Below, piece by piece: positions 1-11,551 of a stretch of 64,000 nucleotides of DNA. The DNA is from Glebionis coronaria (lineage: Eukaryota; Streptophyta; Magnoliopsida; Asterales; Asteraceae): assembly GCA_025667525.1 (NCBI GenBank), contig CM046877.1, positions 33,066,255 to 33,130,254 on the forward strand, given 5' to 3'. The notes below the pieces were generated by a model that was not told the origin of the DNA, searched no databases, and saw only the letters and a list, made by a program, of their open reading frames with translations. Made by a program: the position numbers and the translations under genes. Every line of letters begins with the position of its first letter. The first letter of the stretch is position 1.

Positions 1-80
1 TTTTAAAGTTAAATATTATGTATTTGACTGTGTTTTTGGTGGTTTTTGGATCTTATTGATGAGTGTTTTCACACTTATCA
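1..80 (-). repeat. 3' LTR (start only) of Athila-like element 1
   Basis: The sequence ends at 80 with ...ACACTTATCA, which on the minus strand is the LTR start TGATAAGTGTG. It closely matches 7720-7800. The rest of this LTR lies left of the window. Confidence 0.8.
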
Positions 81-95
81 ACTCCCCTCCACTTG
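81..95 (-). promoter_or_regulatory. Polypurine tract of Athila-like element 1
   Basis: Minus-strand AAGTGGAGGGGAGT lies directly before the LTR start. This is the expected plus-strand primer site. Two further copies of this motif lie far inside the element (1681-1741). Confidence 0.75.
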
Positions 96-2251
96 ACCAT
101 TGCCATGACCTCATGCTATGCAACATTTTAAAGCTCTAAAGTGCACTCTTCTCATAATTAAACAACCTTTGCCATTTTATGATTTAATAAACTATGCTAT
201 GCTACATGATGAATGGTTTTGAATATTTACAATACAATGCAAAGAAAACAATTCTATTTATATATTTTTGAATTTATAAATGGTTTTGATGGAAATAACT
301 CATAAAGAAATCCATGACTTAAGTTAGGGCTTTGGTACCATGGATATTTATCACCCTCAAGTTTCATTTTCCCCATACCAAGCTTAAAAATGTGATCATT
401 GTATTCACAAGTAAAAAGTGCATCAACTTATTCATGACAATTAAATGTGGAACCGGTTATTATTTGAGCAAATTACTTGAAAGCAAATTTGTCATTATTT
501 AAAGCGTGAAGTATAAGAAATGTAAAATCCAAAAATAAGGAAGCACGGTTTTAATCCTAAGTAATCCTCTCATCCATTACTTGAAAAACCGCTCACAATT
601 AATATAAGTCCGTTTCAAAAGTAATAAGTCATTCACCTTATGTGTAAAATCCTCATGTCATGCTTTCATAAGTAGCTACACACTCGCTAAGGAAAGAAAA
701 TAAAACTCACGCAATAATTTACATCCGCCGCCTTTTTGAGACTTTGGATCTTCAACCCCGCAACCCGTCAAGGTAATATTGGATTGGAGCAATCTATTGA
801 ATCCCCGCAACCCGTCAAGGTAATATTGGAACTCAATAGTCACTATAATTAACACCACACTACCCCTCTTGTGAGTCTTGTATAATTATTTTATTTTATT
901 TTTTTATTTTTCTTTTTTTTCTAGCCACTCATTTTTTTCATAAGCCGCTCTTATTTTTCTTTATTCCTCACAAAGAAAGTAGAAAAGAATAAAAGGAAAA
1001 ACACCCGCTAAATATTAATCATGACATAAGTCTAGTACACATAAAACGTTCTAACTTAGAATCTTAAGACGTACTTATACCAACCATGAATGATTAGACA
1101 AAAATGCATAAGAGACTACAAACCGATTAAAACCGTTCTTGATTATTTATTAACAATTATATACATGCGAAGAAATTAGAGGTAAAGAAGAGAAGGGTTT
1201 AACCACAAGTAATTATCATGAAGTTTATCTAGCCCTTTTATACTTGTTTCAACTCTATCATTTCCCATTCTCCACAAATTTAAGATCTCAAATAATGAGA
1301 TTGGTGGATGCTTAGCCTAATAGACCAATGAAGGACTACATGGTTAAGGATACTAGCTAGAGAATGCTTAATAAGCAAACTCTGGTTGAGTCAAAATATC
1401 CATGGCGGGCCTAATATGTCAAAGAAGTCTAAACTTGTTAAACCATGTTTTTATTATATATTTTTTGTTCTTTTATATATTTTTGATGAAAAACAAAAGA
1501 AGAAATATATATAATGCAAATGTGTTATGCAAATGAAAAATGATTGATGCAAAAATTATGAATGCATATTTTTGGTGGCCAAAGTAGATCAAAAATTTGG
1601 AAAATGTTTGAAAAATTTAATTTTTCCAGTTATCATGAAGTTAAGGCAATGGTCTAGGTAAGGTCACTTCGATAGAAGTCTCCCCTACACTTAAGATAAA
1701 CATTGTCCTCAATGTTTTGGAGTAAACTCCCCTACACTTATGACATTGATAACTTTGCCTAACTCAAGTTAAGGAAGAGACAACTAAAGGGTATTCATTT
1801 TAAGCACAAGTGTTTAGAATATCACAATAGCAAAAACTAATCGAAGTGAACCAGATACACGGGCCTCCTCCATAAGCTCCAAGCATGAAATGTGAGAGAG
1901 CAACCCTTGAAGCAAACACGAAAAGACGAAGAAAGGCCACCCCTCCACTTCAACTCTACTATAACATCCTTTTAATTAAACCTAACCTATTGAAAATCTA
2001 CTCTACGTTTTCTAACCTAGTTATTCATTGCTTGAGTTTTTTTTTCACCCTAAGTCGCTAGCTCGACTCGGCCTCGAATTAGGTTGTCCATGGGGAAACC
2101 ATCATGGAGAATAAAGGATATCACTTTGAAGCACATCTCACATGATACACTCAAACATAGCACGTTGCCATTTACTATAAGATTTACCAAATCCGCCTCG
2201 ATAAATGGAACGGTCCAACATGTCTCAAGTTTGTCCAACATACGAAAGCTC
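96..2251. other. Non-coding tract between gag-derived ORF and polypurine tract
   Basis: AT-rich, with no convincing gene. It holds a 28-bp perfect direct repeat (756-783 and 803-830, starting CCCCGCAACCCGTCAAGG) and the conserved hairpin block at 1665-1745. It is clearly related to 59006-61015 of the second Athila-like element, which places it as the 3' non-coding domain of this element group. Confidence 0.6.
1665..1745 (-). promoter_or_regulatory. Conserved hairpin flanked by two polypurine-like tracts
   Basis: The plus strand shows AAACATTGTCCTCAATGTTT, a perfect 8-bp stem with a 4-base loop (about 1698-1717). It is bracketed by CCCCTACACTTA at about 1682-1693 and 1730-1741, so the minus strand carries TAAGTGTAGGGG twice. 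The same block occurs at 60595-60690 in the other Athila-like element. Its function is unknown; an internal polypurine tract or an RNA signal would fit. Confidence 0.55.
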
Positions 2252-4359
2252 TCATATAGGAAGCACACAAGGATCAAAAACATAGTTTCCATCTCGACAA
2301 GTGAACAACTCCAAAGTAGGTAGTATCACCAAAGTAAGCTCATACAAGAAGCCCATATCAATCGAAATCTCACTCTTAAGTGGAGTATATGAAAACCAAG
2401 GTTTCTTAAATTTACGTATCCCAAGATCAAAAATCTTTCCCTTCATGGGAAAATAAAGAGATGAATTCGTATCAACCATATAAGATTCCCCCTTAGTGAT
2501 CAAATCATCATGAGACAATGAAGGTGTAGGTATTAAAACATTCATAATAAGTATATCCATATTGGGCTCCTCATCATCATCAAAAGGTGGGTAATCTTCC
2601 ATAGAAGGCATAGAAAAAGAAGGATCAAGAGTAATAATATCTTGTGAAAGAGGTGTAGTCTCTATGGTCCCAAAAAGCATGTTCTCAATAAGACGAATAT
2701 CCTCTTCCCAATTAGAATCACTATCATCGAACTCTAAATCAGTATTAGCAAGATAAGCCTCTATGGTGGCATCAATATCCATATGAGAATCCATATCAAA
2801 GGTTTTAAGTTCTAAAGTTGCCTTAGGTGAAAAAGGATCAATCTCTAAGAGTATAGGATGTTCATCAATAACCAACTTTAAGGGTGAAAGGGTGGGAATA
2901 GAAGGCTCAAAAGAAGGTGTATTTAGAGAATCACTCAAAGGGATAATATCATCATAAAAATCAATAGGTGCAACCTCAAAAACCGGTGAAGAAATATCAA
3001 TGAAAGGTTCTTCTTCTATGGAATCATCATTATGGTTTTCATTCAAAGCTTCAATCGAGGAGATAAGATGATAAACGTTTGATAAAACCTCACGAATATG
3101 AACATCTTCCACTTCTTCTATAAGAGCAACATCTTCATCCAAATTAGGAAGGTCATCTTGACATGAAAAGTCCTCGGATAATATATCATAAGATGCCTCA
3201 CTAGAATCACAATCTTCATCCTCTATTTGTGACAAGTCTTACACAAACTCTTCCTCAATATCATTATCCTTTCCTTTAAACAATTCATCAAGATCTAAAT
3301 CACCAAAATCACTAGTAGTAGCATGAAAGTCAACATGTGATGAAATCTCAACGTGATCATGAAGAGAAGAGGTATTAATACAAAGCTCGTCACATGGTTC
3401 AATAGAAACACCCTCAAACTCTCTTTGGATTGGGATAAGGTTCTCAACACTAGAAACGGTTAATTCATCCAAATCGGTGTTTGTATTAGTGCTAAGAGGC
3501 TCGTCCCCCATGGTTAAAGAGTCGGTGGGTTCCACGTGAGGTAAAGGTGATAAAGGTGTGTCATCATTAAGTGTCATACAAATCGAAGGTTCGTCATCGT
3601 CGTCATCTAATAATGGATAAGGCCTACGAGTACAAGTAGCAAGATATTCTTCTTCACATGATTCATGATATTCATTACTAATAGGATCATCCTCATCATC
3701 AACTCTCAAAACGGCTCAATATCACATGGTAAAGCTCCTTGAGTTAGATAAGATTGTACAAAGAGAATTTGTCTTTGACAAGTTTCCTCGAAATGTTCAA
3801 GTATTCTCCTTTCCATCTCTTGAATGCTCCTCTCAACGAATTCATGAAATTGAGAGTCATTTTGCATATTCTCTTGGTTAAACCCTTGATTATACCCTTG
3901 ATTATGAAAAGTATCTTGATTATAGCATGGAAAATTTTCATCATTTTGAAAGCATTCATTGTTTGAAAATCCTTGATTATGAAAGGTTTCTTGATTATAG
4001 CCTTGAAAAGTATCATGATTTTGAAAACCCTCATAATTGGAAAATCCTTGATTTTGGTATGGCTCATTAAAGGTTTGATCATGAAATGATGGTGGAGTTT
4101 GTGATGAAAAACCGGAATATCCCATATAGTCATTACAATTATAGTCCATTTGAATGTTAGGTTGAAAATTATGATTCTCGGTTCCATTGTAAGCATATCC
4201 CTCCTCATAATAACCATTATTTTGATCACATAAATAAGTATCGTGTGGACCACCACAAGTCGAACAAGGCGAATAATTAGCGTTGGCGGATCGTTGTTGC
4301 AAAATCTCCAACATGAAACGAGTATCCATGTGTAACAAGGTGGCCGAATGTATATACAA
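2252..4359 (-). pseudogene. Decayed gag-derived ORF of Athila-like element 1 (zinc knuckle, no capsid)
   Basis: Three reading pieces run in order on the minus strand: 4359-3706, 3707-3239 and 3235-2252. The first and second are in different frames; the first ends in TGA at 3708-3706. The second and third are in the same frame, separated only by a TAA at 3241-3239. The first piece holds the Athila-type knuckle CSTCGGPHDTYLC near its N terminus, then Gln/Asn/Phe/Tyr-rich tandem repeats of about 25 residues, then a possible coiled segment (EFVERSIQEMERR). The second and third are very acidic and end in a hydrophobic stretch followed by NYVFDP. The capsid part of gag and the protease DxGA motif are absent, unlike the related ORF at 61016-64000. 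Starts of pieces two and three are TTG, so they are continuation fragments, not separate genes. Product: RNA-binding gag-like protein, probably no longer made whole. Confidence 0.7.
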
Positions 4360-5198
4360 GTAAAATGACGTTTAAAAGCTTCCTCGGGGAAGGAAGTAAT
4401 ACACCAAAGGTGGTACGTTTATACGTGTGCGAGTACACGTGTAAGTAAACACGAGGAATGAGGGAATAGCCCTCGGTCGACTTTTGAGAGAGAAGAGATT
4501 ATCTCCCTCGAGGTTCGATATGAAATATCCATAAGAAAGTATAATATATGTAATTACTACTTGGGTGCAAGACCCCCAATAAGGCCTTCCTTCTTAGAAT
4601 ACGCACTAGTGAACGGGGGGTTAGATGGCGCGAAGCACTTAAGTACCTATTGACCCTTAGATGGCATTTTATAGCACATCGCCTTTCTATTCACTTTGTA
4701 GTTTGTATTCTTCGAATTATTGCCTATTGGAAGTATTTATCTATTCTTGCAATAATTAAATTGGATCGATACGCGTGTCAAGGACCGGAACGCCCCCTAA
4801 CACGGTGTATTGCCTCGGCAATACTTATGGAAATAGGTAACTTGGTTGTTCGTATCTACGTATACTTATTTACATATAATAATATATCAAAAATATTGTT
4901 GTATTTATTTGATTTTTTAAGAAAAATACTATATGTACGTAAAAACGATGAAAACCGATATAATATATATTTTTGGGTGTAATCTTTTAGGAAAAAGATT
5001 ACTTTTTGGATTTTTTTATTTTTTTGGCTCAATTCTTTAGGAAAAGAATTGATTTTGTGATTTTTCTATTTTTTATATTTTTATCTTTTTGATTTTTTTT
5101 ATCTTTTTGATTTATAATACGTAAAAATAACGTTCACAAAGTGAACGGATCCCAAAATCCAATCGTCTCACTCGAAACCGTTAATCTTCACGAAAAGA
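4360..5198 (-). other. Leader of Athila-like element 1
   Basis: Untranslated stretch between primer site and ORF, AT-rich with T-runs at 4980-5110. No gene is seen. The plus-strand ORF that crosses it is chance. Confidence 0.5.
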
Positions 5199-5216
5199 AC
5201 CGGCAGCGGCGCCATT
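5199..5216 (-). promoter_or_regulatory. Primer binding site (tRNA-Asp type)
   Basis: Minus strand TGGCGCCGCTGCCGGTTC resembles the Athila primer site complementary to the 3' end of tRNA-Asp. It lies a few bases inside the LTR end, as is usual for Athila. Confidence 0.75.
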
Positions 5217-5223
5217 TAATACT

Positions 5224-7800
5224 TGTCTTTTTTAGTTCGTTTTTCTCGGTATCGATTCGAATTGATATAACTATCCAAGCTTGACTTGATTGTTTTTTGT
5301 TGTAAAAATTGATTGGTATTTATGTCTAATTGGCATAAAGCACATAAAAGAAAAGTAAAAATATTATCTAATATGTATACGTACTAAGCTAAAACATATT
5401 GCACATATAACAAATAAAGCTCAAAGTACACGTACAAAATTTTAAAAAAACTAACAAAATTCAAAATTAATAAATCTAAAATCTATTTTACACTACTTAC
5501 TTAGTATGAAAATCATGTAACTATCCTTATACTATAAAATGAGCTCAAAACAAATTAACTAAAAACTAGTTCTACTTTTAACACTTGACGTAACTAATAT
5601 CAACTTTAAGTAAAATCTGGCCCTACAACTATTCTAGCCCAACAACACTGGTTATCAAACCAACGGGCCTAACTGGGCCTAACTAGGCCTAACTGTTTTA
5701 GTAATACAGTTGACTAAAAGGACTACAAATCAATTCTATTTCTCCTATCTGATTTCACTAATTAATCTGCTAGAAATTTCATTCAATTTAAGCGTAAAAT
5801 AGAATTCTATCTAAACTATATTTCTACATGTCATAAACCTCAACTATTACTTGCACTCGCTCTATGATGGTAATACAGTCACTCCAATCCTAATACCAAA
5901 TACAACGTAAGCTATCTAGGCTACCACAGTTCAGCTAATCCAAATAGAGCTTAACTATATGAATCAAAACACTTAACTAAAACAGATAACGATCTATTCA
6001 AAACAACTCAATTAGAGCAGGATTCAGGCACATTATCCAACTAGCAGTTATGGCACTATTTGAGACTAAAACTTGCAGAAAATATTATCGAGCTTAACCT
6101 ATTCGTCCGAAGATTAGTCCGCTGAGTTGAAGCTGAGCACTCAGCTCGCTTAACACAAAACACCGCCATCTTTTTTATCTACCGATATCGACAAATTGAG
6201 TTTTCTGAACTGCTAATCACGAAATCTGCATAACCTTCACAATAAACCTGCAAAACAAATCGAATACAAGAATCCAACTATATATGCTGTCTATCTTACA
6301 GCTTAACAGATTTATCAAAGAAACTGAATCAACGGCTTAAACAGAAAATCTTCCTCAACTTAACGAGAACTCATGAACTTTATAAGCAATGATAACAACC
6401 TCAAAAATCAGAAACTTGACAAACCTATCAAATCTGAAATCAAACTGACTGTTTCTGATATATGAAAACTTTAAAGACACAAAGAGAATTTCATTAAAGC
6501 TTATATCTGAATAAGCTATAAAAAACTGTATAAAACTCACTAGCTTATAAGAGCTTACAGAATTAGCTTGCTGTGTGATAACGGAGATAAGGAGATCTAA
6601 ACTGAAAATGGTGAAAATTCTGAAACTAAATTACTGAAACTCAAATATTGAAACTCAATCAAATACTGAAACTCGAAAAGCTTTGGTTACTGGAAAGTCT
6701 ATTACAAAAGGTAACAGTAACTGTAACTGAATGTTTCTAACATCAATTATGGAAAACAAAACTTAACTAGGTAACGAAAACAGAGATTAAAGAGTAAGAT
6801 ATTAAAAACTGAATATTCATTAAAGCTGTGTATCTCCAAATTGTCTAATCATGTGAACAGTACTCTTAATAGAATTTTTTTTGAGGAAGAAAGAGATTAA
6901 GCTTTATAAAAGAAAAGAAGAATAAAAAGGAACTCGAAGCAAGCTTTCATTAATGGCAGAAAAACTAAACGGTTACAAAAATTAACTGATTCCGTTACAA
7001 AAGTTTAACAAGAAAACTAAAAGGAAATTAAACTAACTAACTAATTTCTAACCTAACTGTGTGAAACTACTCCTATGCTAACCATTCTCAAATGAAGCCT
7101 TCGTCTTCTATTTATAGGCGTCGAGAGGAGAGGTGTGACGTGTTCTAGCCAATGATTGAATGCCACGTATTAAATACGAGGTTTAAACTCGTCCTTCTTC
7201 TTCATCACATTTGGGGATTTCTTCGAATTGGCTTGCATCTTCTTGTAGAGGAGAAAGAGAGGAGCATTTTTCTTTCTTTGATCTTCGGTTGAATCCTTCT
7301 TGATCTTCATAAAAATCGAGTTGAGGTCTTGGTGGTGGAAAAGGTATAACTGACTGTTCTTTCTCTCTCTTGCTCGATTGAGGATGAAGACGTGTATGTT
7401 TTTGTGTTTGACCGAATATTGGTTAATGACCAAGTAAATAAGACTTTTCAACATATTTCCCATTTGGTCCCTCAATTTTCATTTCTCTTCAAATGGTTTT
7501 AAAACCTTTTTAAGTAAATTCCTTTCATCCTTTATCTTGTTAAAAATTGCAACTTAAGTCCTTGATCTTTGAAAGCTTGGCAAATAAGGTCCTTGAAAGC
7601 ATCTTTCGTCTTTTTCTTCGTCTTTTGATAGAATAAGTCCTTGAAACCGCGTGATTGCCCGAAAATGTATCTTCTTACCTGAAAACACATGAAACACAAA
7701 TACACGCATAATTCTGATATTTTAAAGTTAAATATTATGTATTTGACTGTGTTTTTAGTGGTTTTTGGATCATTATTGATGAGTGTTTTCACACTTATCA
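5224..7800 (-). repeat. 5' LTR of Athila-like element 1
   Basis: It starts (minus strand) at 7800 with TGATAAGTGTG and ends near 5224, close to the primer site; the inner end is approximate. A TATAAATA box lies on the minus strand at 7116-7109, inside CGCCTATAAATAGAAG, at a plausible promoter position. The length of about 2.6 kb is long but within the range of Athila LTRs. Short ORFs inside it are not genes. Confidence 0.7.
7109..7116 (-). promoter_or_regulatory. TATA box in LTR of Athila-like element 1
   Basis: TATAAATA on the minus strand. The same CCTATAAATA context is found in the LTR of element 2 (58515-58508). Confidence 0.5.
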
Positions 7801-9668
7801 GTTACTCACAGAGAAGATGTTGGAGAGTCAAAAATGGAAAATGATTGGTACAATCAAAATACTTGAATGTCACTTGCGTTATTCCGTATTGTACTACTTT
7901 CGGTTAAGTTTTTGTTTGGCAAACTATGAGCCTGCCAAATAAAAAAAATCTAACTTCAAGTTAAATATTGAATAGAACTTTTGATATTCTTACTTTTGTG
8001 TTTTCTCAAAGGTATTTACAATTTAATTTGCAGAACAAATGTGGATTCGAGACGAAAGGCGAAATATGGGTCTTAAACACTCTTAACCTTGGTGTTTCGT
8101 AAGTTCACGATTACTGTGTTAAAGATTTTAAATATGCTTCATTAACGATTTAGTGATCTGCTATTACTTTTAGGCCTGCAAAGCGTATACATATTATGAG
8201 TGATCGGTTCAATTCACTTGGTGGAGTGATATTAGCGTTGATAAGGGTTCAAGGATTCATTAAATGTCAAGCATAAAGATTCTATTCCTCAAGGTATGGA
8301 TTACGTTGAGTACATGACATTAAATTTGCAAGAAGTCAAAGTATGGTATACACCAATGATTTCGAAGGAAAATGCAGAAGTGTAATGTTCGTTAAAGAAA
8401 TGGAAAAGAGACAAGGGAAGATGGGTAGGCAGAAGAAAGACTTTTAAAGGGACGTAGTGCCTTGCATTGTTTCTTTATCACTGCCAGAAGTGACTGAACA
8501 TCTTCAAACATTTGAAGAGGCTTTTACTCGTATTGGTGTTTCTTGGCAATCACAACTTCATAAGCTGTTGTCATGACAAACTATGAAGCGGTAGAAAACA
8601 CTAAAACAGTGAGGTAAGGCAGTGCATGTGAATTCAGAAGGAGTTTAGGTACCCGAACAACAATCCAGTTATCATTCTCTCTCTACTACACCTACGGATG
8701 CATTCTGATGCTAATAGATGTTTTCTTATGGTTTTTGCTGATCGATGTTCTTGGTAGGTGTTGCTGAAAGGTTTTGGTTTAGAGGGGTTTATGGTTGGTT
8801 ACTGATGAGGTTTATAGTGGGGTTCTGATAGTCGTTTCAAATCGCATTTCAGATGGCTGATTTTGATGGCATTTCTGATATAGCAACATCAAAAGGAAGT
8901 GAGAAACTCTACTATTTTGGTGCTAGACTATGGAGCATTACGTTATGCTATTAGAACTAAAAGCATTACGTTATGCTATTGGAACTAAAAGCATTACGTT
9001 ATGCTATGTGAACTAAAAGCATTACACCACCAAGTTTCTTGGATGGTAATGAAATAAGTTTCTTATAAACATCACCAAAAACACAAGTCTCTTACAACCA
9101 ATACTGACTTTGAGATCGAATCCTGTCTAAACCATTCCTGTGACGAAATTACCCACACCCTGACTGGTGTAATAGGAATTGGACCAACCACGAGGCTGGT
9201 CAGAAGAAGTACCATACTGACTAATTTTCACTTCACCGTTCGATCAATATGGTCCAATTGGATATTTATTATACATAGTAAATTTATTATATTTCTGGAT
9301 CACTTACCTGTTCCTCTTTTAGTTCATTTGACACAGAAAAAACCCCCCACCTTAACACCTACAGAACAGGTGTACCAGTTTGTTAAGTTGGTTCCTCTGC
9401 TCCACTAGGTTTACTGCCAATCATTTAGAAACATAAAATACAAAAATATGTGTGGTTTATTTGATTTGGCGTCTGAATCTAACAAAACTTTTTGCAATAT
9501 ATACGTAACTTGATAAACTATTTTAAGAGCAAGGCTTTTGGACAAGTGAATAAGGTTGTCCTATTTAAAGGGTTAGCAACCGAAAGTGGTGAATGGGCCA
9601 AAAGAAAATCTAATAAAGTATCAAAACTCTTGGTTGGCGTTCGTGATTCACTCTTACTAAACAACCAC
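7801..9668. other. Low-copy intergenic DNA with exon-like scraps
   Basis: No recognisable gene. Short open pieces look exon-like, for example the plus-strand peptide CGFETKGEIWVLNTLNLGVS near 8041-8100 next to a GTAAGT donor-like site, and SLPEVTEHLQTFEEAFTRIG near 8475-8535. I could not assign either to a family. The region may hold a decayed host gene that continues to the right of Copia A. Confidence 0.25.
8934..9025. repeat. 28-bp tandem repeat, about 3.3 copies
   Basis: The unit AGCATTACGTTATGCTATTG plus GAACTAAA repeats in tandem, with small changes between copies. The unit contains the near-palindrome GCATTACGTTATGC. Confidence 0.8.
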
Positions 9669-9673
9669 AAGAG
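9492..9673 (+). pseudogene. Unassigned ORF interrupted by Copia A
   Basis: An open frame of about 60 codons with a basic, non-repetitive composition (motif WAKRKSNKVSKLLVGVRDSL). Removing Copia A and one copy of the AAGAG target duplication joins it in frame to 16997 onward, giving NNHKRLRYAAADVV and then a stop. I do not recognise the family. It may be an exon of a host gene that the retrotransposon broke, or a chance frame. Confidence 0.25.
9669..9673. repeat. Target site duplication of Copia A (left copy)
   Basis: AAGAG, matching 16992-16996 exactly on the other side of the element. Confidence 0.85.
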
Positions 9674-10681
9674 TGTTGGGATTTAATACCTAGTTAACCA
9701 TGTAACTACGAGTGCGCAGCGGAATGGATCTAGTTTGAGCAATTATGATTAACACGTAATTAATAATAAATAATAAAGGAAACGCGAAAACTAACCTTCG
9801 TCCAAAAGCAAATGAAACAAATAAGTGGCTAAAGTAAACCACCTCTACGGTTGCTCACACAAACACGTCAAACAAGTACGTTCGGAATGCTAGCCGTACT
9901 TCACGTATACCCAAACACCAAGTGTCGAAAAACCCGATCCGAACCAAAAAAACAAAACAGCCTAAAACTGCTTTGTTGTCCGAGATATAGCTTTACCCGA
10001 GAACTTTTCCCTTTGCTGTAAGATATCGGACAACACTGTCCGATCTGCACAGAAGCTTTCTGTCCGAGAACGCTCAGAATCAAGAGAACAAGAGCTTCTC
10101 TTGATGTTTCGCCGTACCAATTGAAACACAGTGATTATGAACCTTCTATAGGGACTAAACAATCGTCCCAAAACAGCTTAAATCCCTTGGATACCCGTAT
10201 GCAAGAGATTGAGGAAGGTTTATGATCAAAACCCTAGAATGGGGTTTAAGCTATAATCAGTTTTAATAAGAGAGAAGGAGAGGCAAGGTTTACAGATTTT
10301 GCAACTGTAATTTCGTGGCTATGAGCATGGGTTGAGGTTGTATTTATACCCTCACAACCCTAAGTATGATAAGGATAAAAAATAAACTTTAATCCTTATC
10401 AAACTCAAGTCCTATGTCAATCACAACTCTCACCAATCCTTATCTCCTAAGTACAGCTGAATGTAGACACTTAGAACTATCTCTAGAAGCTTCTGAAGCC
10501 AGCAAGGGATAAGCTCAAAGTAGAGATATGTGTCTTAGTTCTCACCATGTCCAAACATTCTATTAACAGAAGGTTTTTTCCGTGAAGTATAAAAACGTGC
10601 TTTAGTGTTTGATGTGTGTGCCCCCAATAGGCTCACACACCTCAGTCACATTTGTCTATCTCCTACGAGCATGAACTAACA
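9674..10681 (-). repeat. 3' LTR of Copia A
   Basis: A 1008-bp LTR with minus-strand ends TGTTAGTTCATG and ATCCCAACA. The polypurine tract lies directly to its right. It carries a minus-strand TATAAATA at 10348-10341. Short ORFs within it are not genes. Confidence 0.9.
10341..10348 (-). promoter_or_regulatory. TATA box in the 3' LTR of Copia A
   Basis: Minus-strand GGGTATAAATACAACC. The same box is found in the other LTR at 16658-16651. Confidence 0.5.
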
Positions 10682-10693
10682 GCTCCCACTTGG

Positions 10694-11551
10694 TCGTTGG
10701 AGTTGATTGCACAAATGTCAACGACGGAAACGTCTAGCAACGCTCACACTCGTTATTTAACTAGAGGTGTCTGAGATATAGTTTCATAGAACATTCTCAG
10801 TAGCATGGTAATTTATGTCTTGCTTTTATCATCCTTTGTTATAGATACCGTTAAACCATGGATATGGATCCTAACTCATTCCATATAGTTTAACCATTTA
10901 GATTCTCGTTATTGAATTCAATTCAGATATACCAAATGTAACCAAGATTCATCTTGCATTAACATTTGGGTTCGGCCAAACAATTATCTGATTAATTCTA
11001 GAGAGGCGCCATGGTATCATTCTGCACATACTAAGTGGAGTAACAAATCCTTTATTGACTACAAGTGTTGTGGATGCTGCTTCACATCACTCTGAAAAAT
11101 AGCTTTTATAACTACCTTATTCAGGACAGCGTTTTGCATATAATTACGAAAGTGATATCCACACATGCAGAACTTGTTTGCATCTCAAGTCTAAGGATGA
11201 CTTAACAGACCATTTTCAACATCTTACTCATGACATGGATCCAAAAGTAAATGTTTGAAGTTGGGGAATCCAGTATGCATCCCTTATGAACACATATGAG
11301 TTTGGCTTAGAACAATTCTCATTCTCACAGAATATATCCAACACTCACATTTGCCTTATGTAAACAATATTCCTATATTGCTAACCGACAATGGATATTT
11401 AGAATGATTAAATCATTCATGGATTAAACATGAAAATATAGAATAACAAATTTTATATGAATGAAATAACAAATACCTCGTATCTTTATTTATCAGAAAA
11501 TAAAACTGTCTTACAATTCCAAATTATCCAAATACTAATTAACATACAGAT
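10694..11551 (-). other. 3' untranslated tract of Copia A
   Basis: Lies between the end of gag-pol and the polypurine tract. No gene is seen. Confidence 0.6.

Larger units (their letters stand above)
1..7800 (-). mobile_element. RT-less Athila-like Ty3/gypsy LTR element 1 (left end cut by window)
   Basis: Read on the minus strand, the order is 5' LTR (about 7800 to 5224), tRNA-Asp-type primer site (5216-5199), leader, gag-derived ORF (4359-2252, decayed), a 2.2-kb non-coding tract, polypurine tract (95-81) and the start of the 3' LTR (80-1). The bases at 1-80 and about 7720-7800 are near-identical copies of the LTR start, TGATAAGTGTGAAAACACTC on the minus strand. The C-x2-C-GGPH knuckle, the Asp-type primer site and the TAAGTG-G-rich polypurine tract are Athila-like. 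No reverse transcriptase, RNase H or integrase coding is visible, so the element would need help from another element. A possible right copy of the 5-bp target duplication is GTTAC at 7801-7805; its partner lies outside the window. Confidence 0.8.

Noticed and set aside
3744..4256. A 170-codon minus-strand ORF rich in Met and Ile
   Set aside because: It is the shadow of the gag-derived ORF in another frame.
4650..4982. 110-codon plus-strand ORF in the leader of element 1
   Set aside because: Opposite strand to the element, T-rich composition, no known motif.
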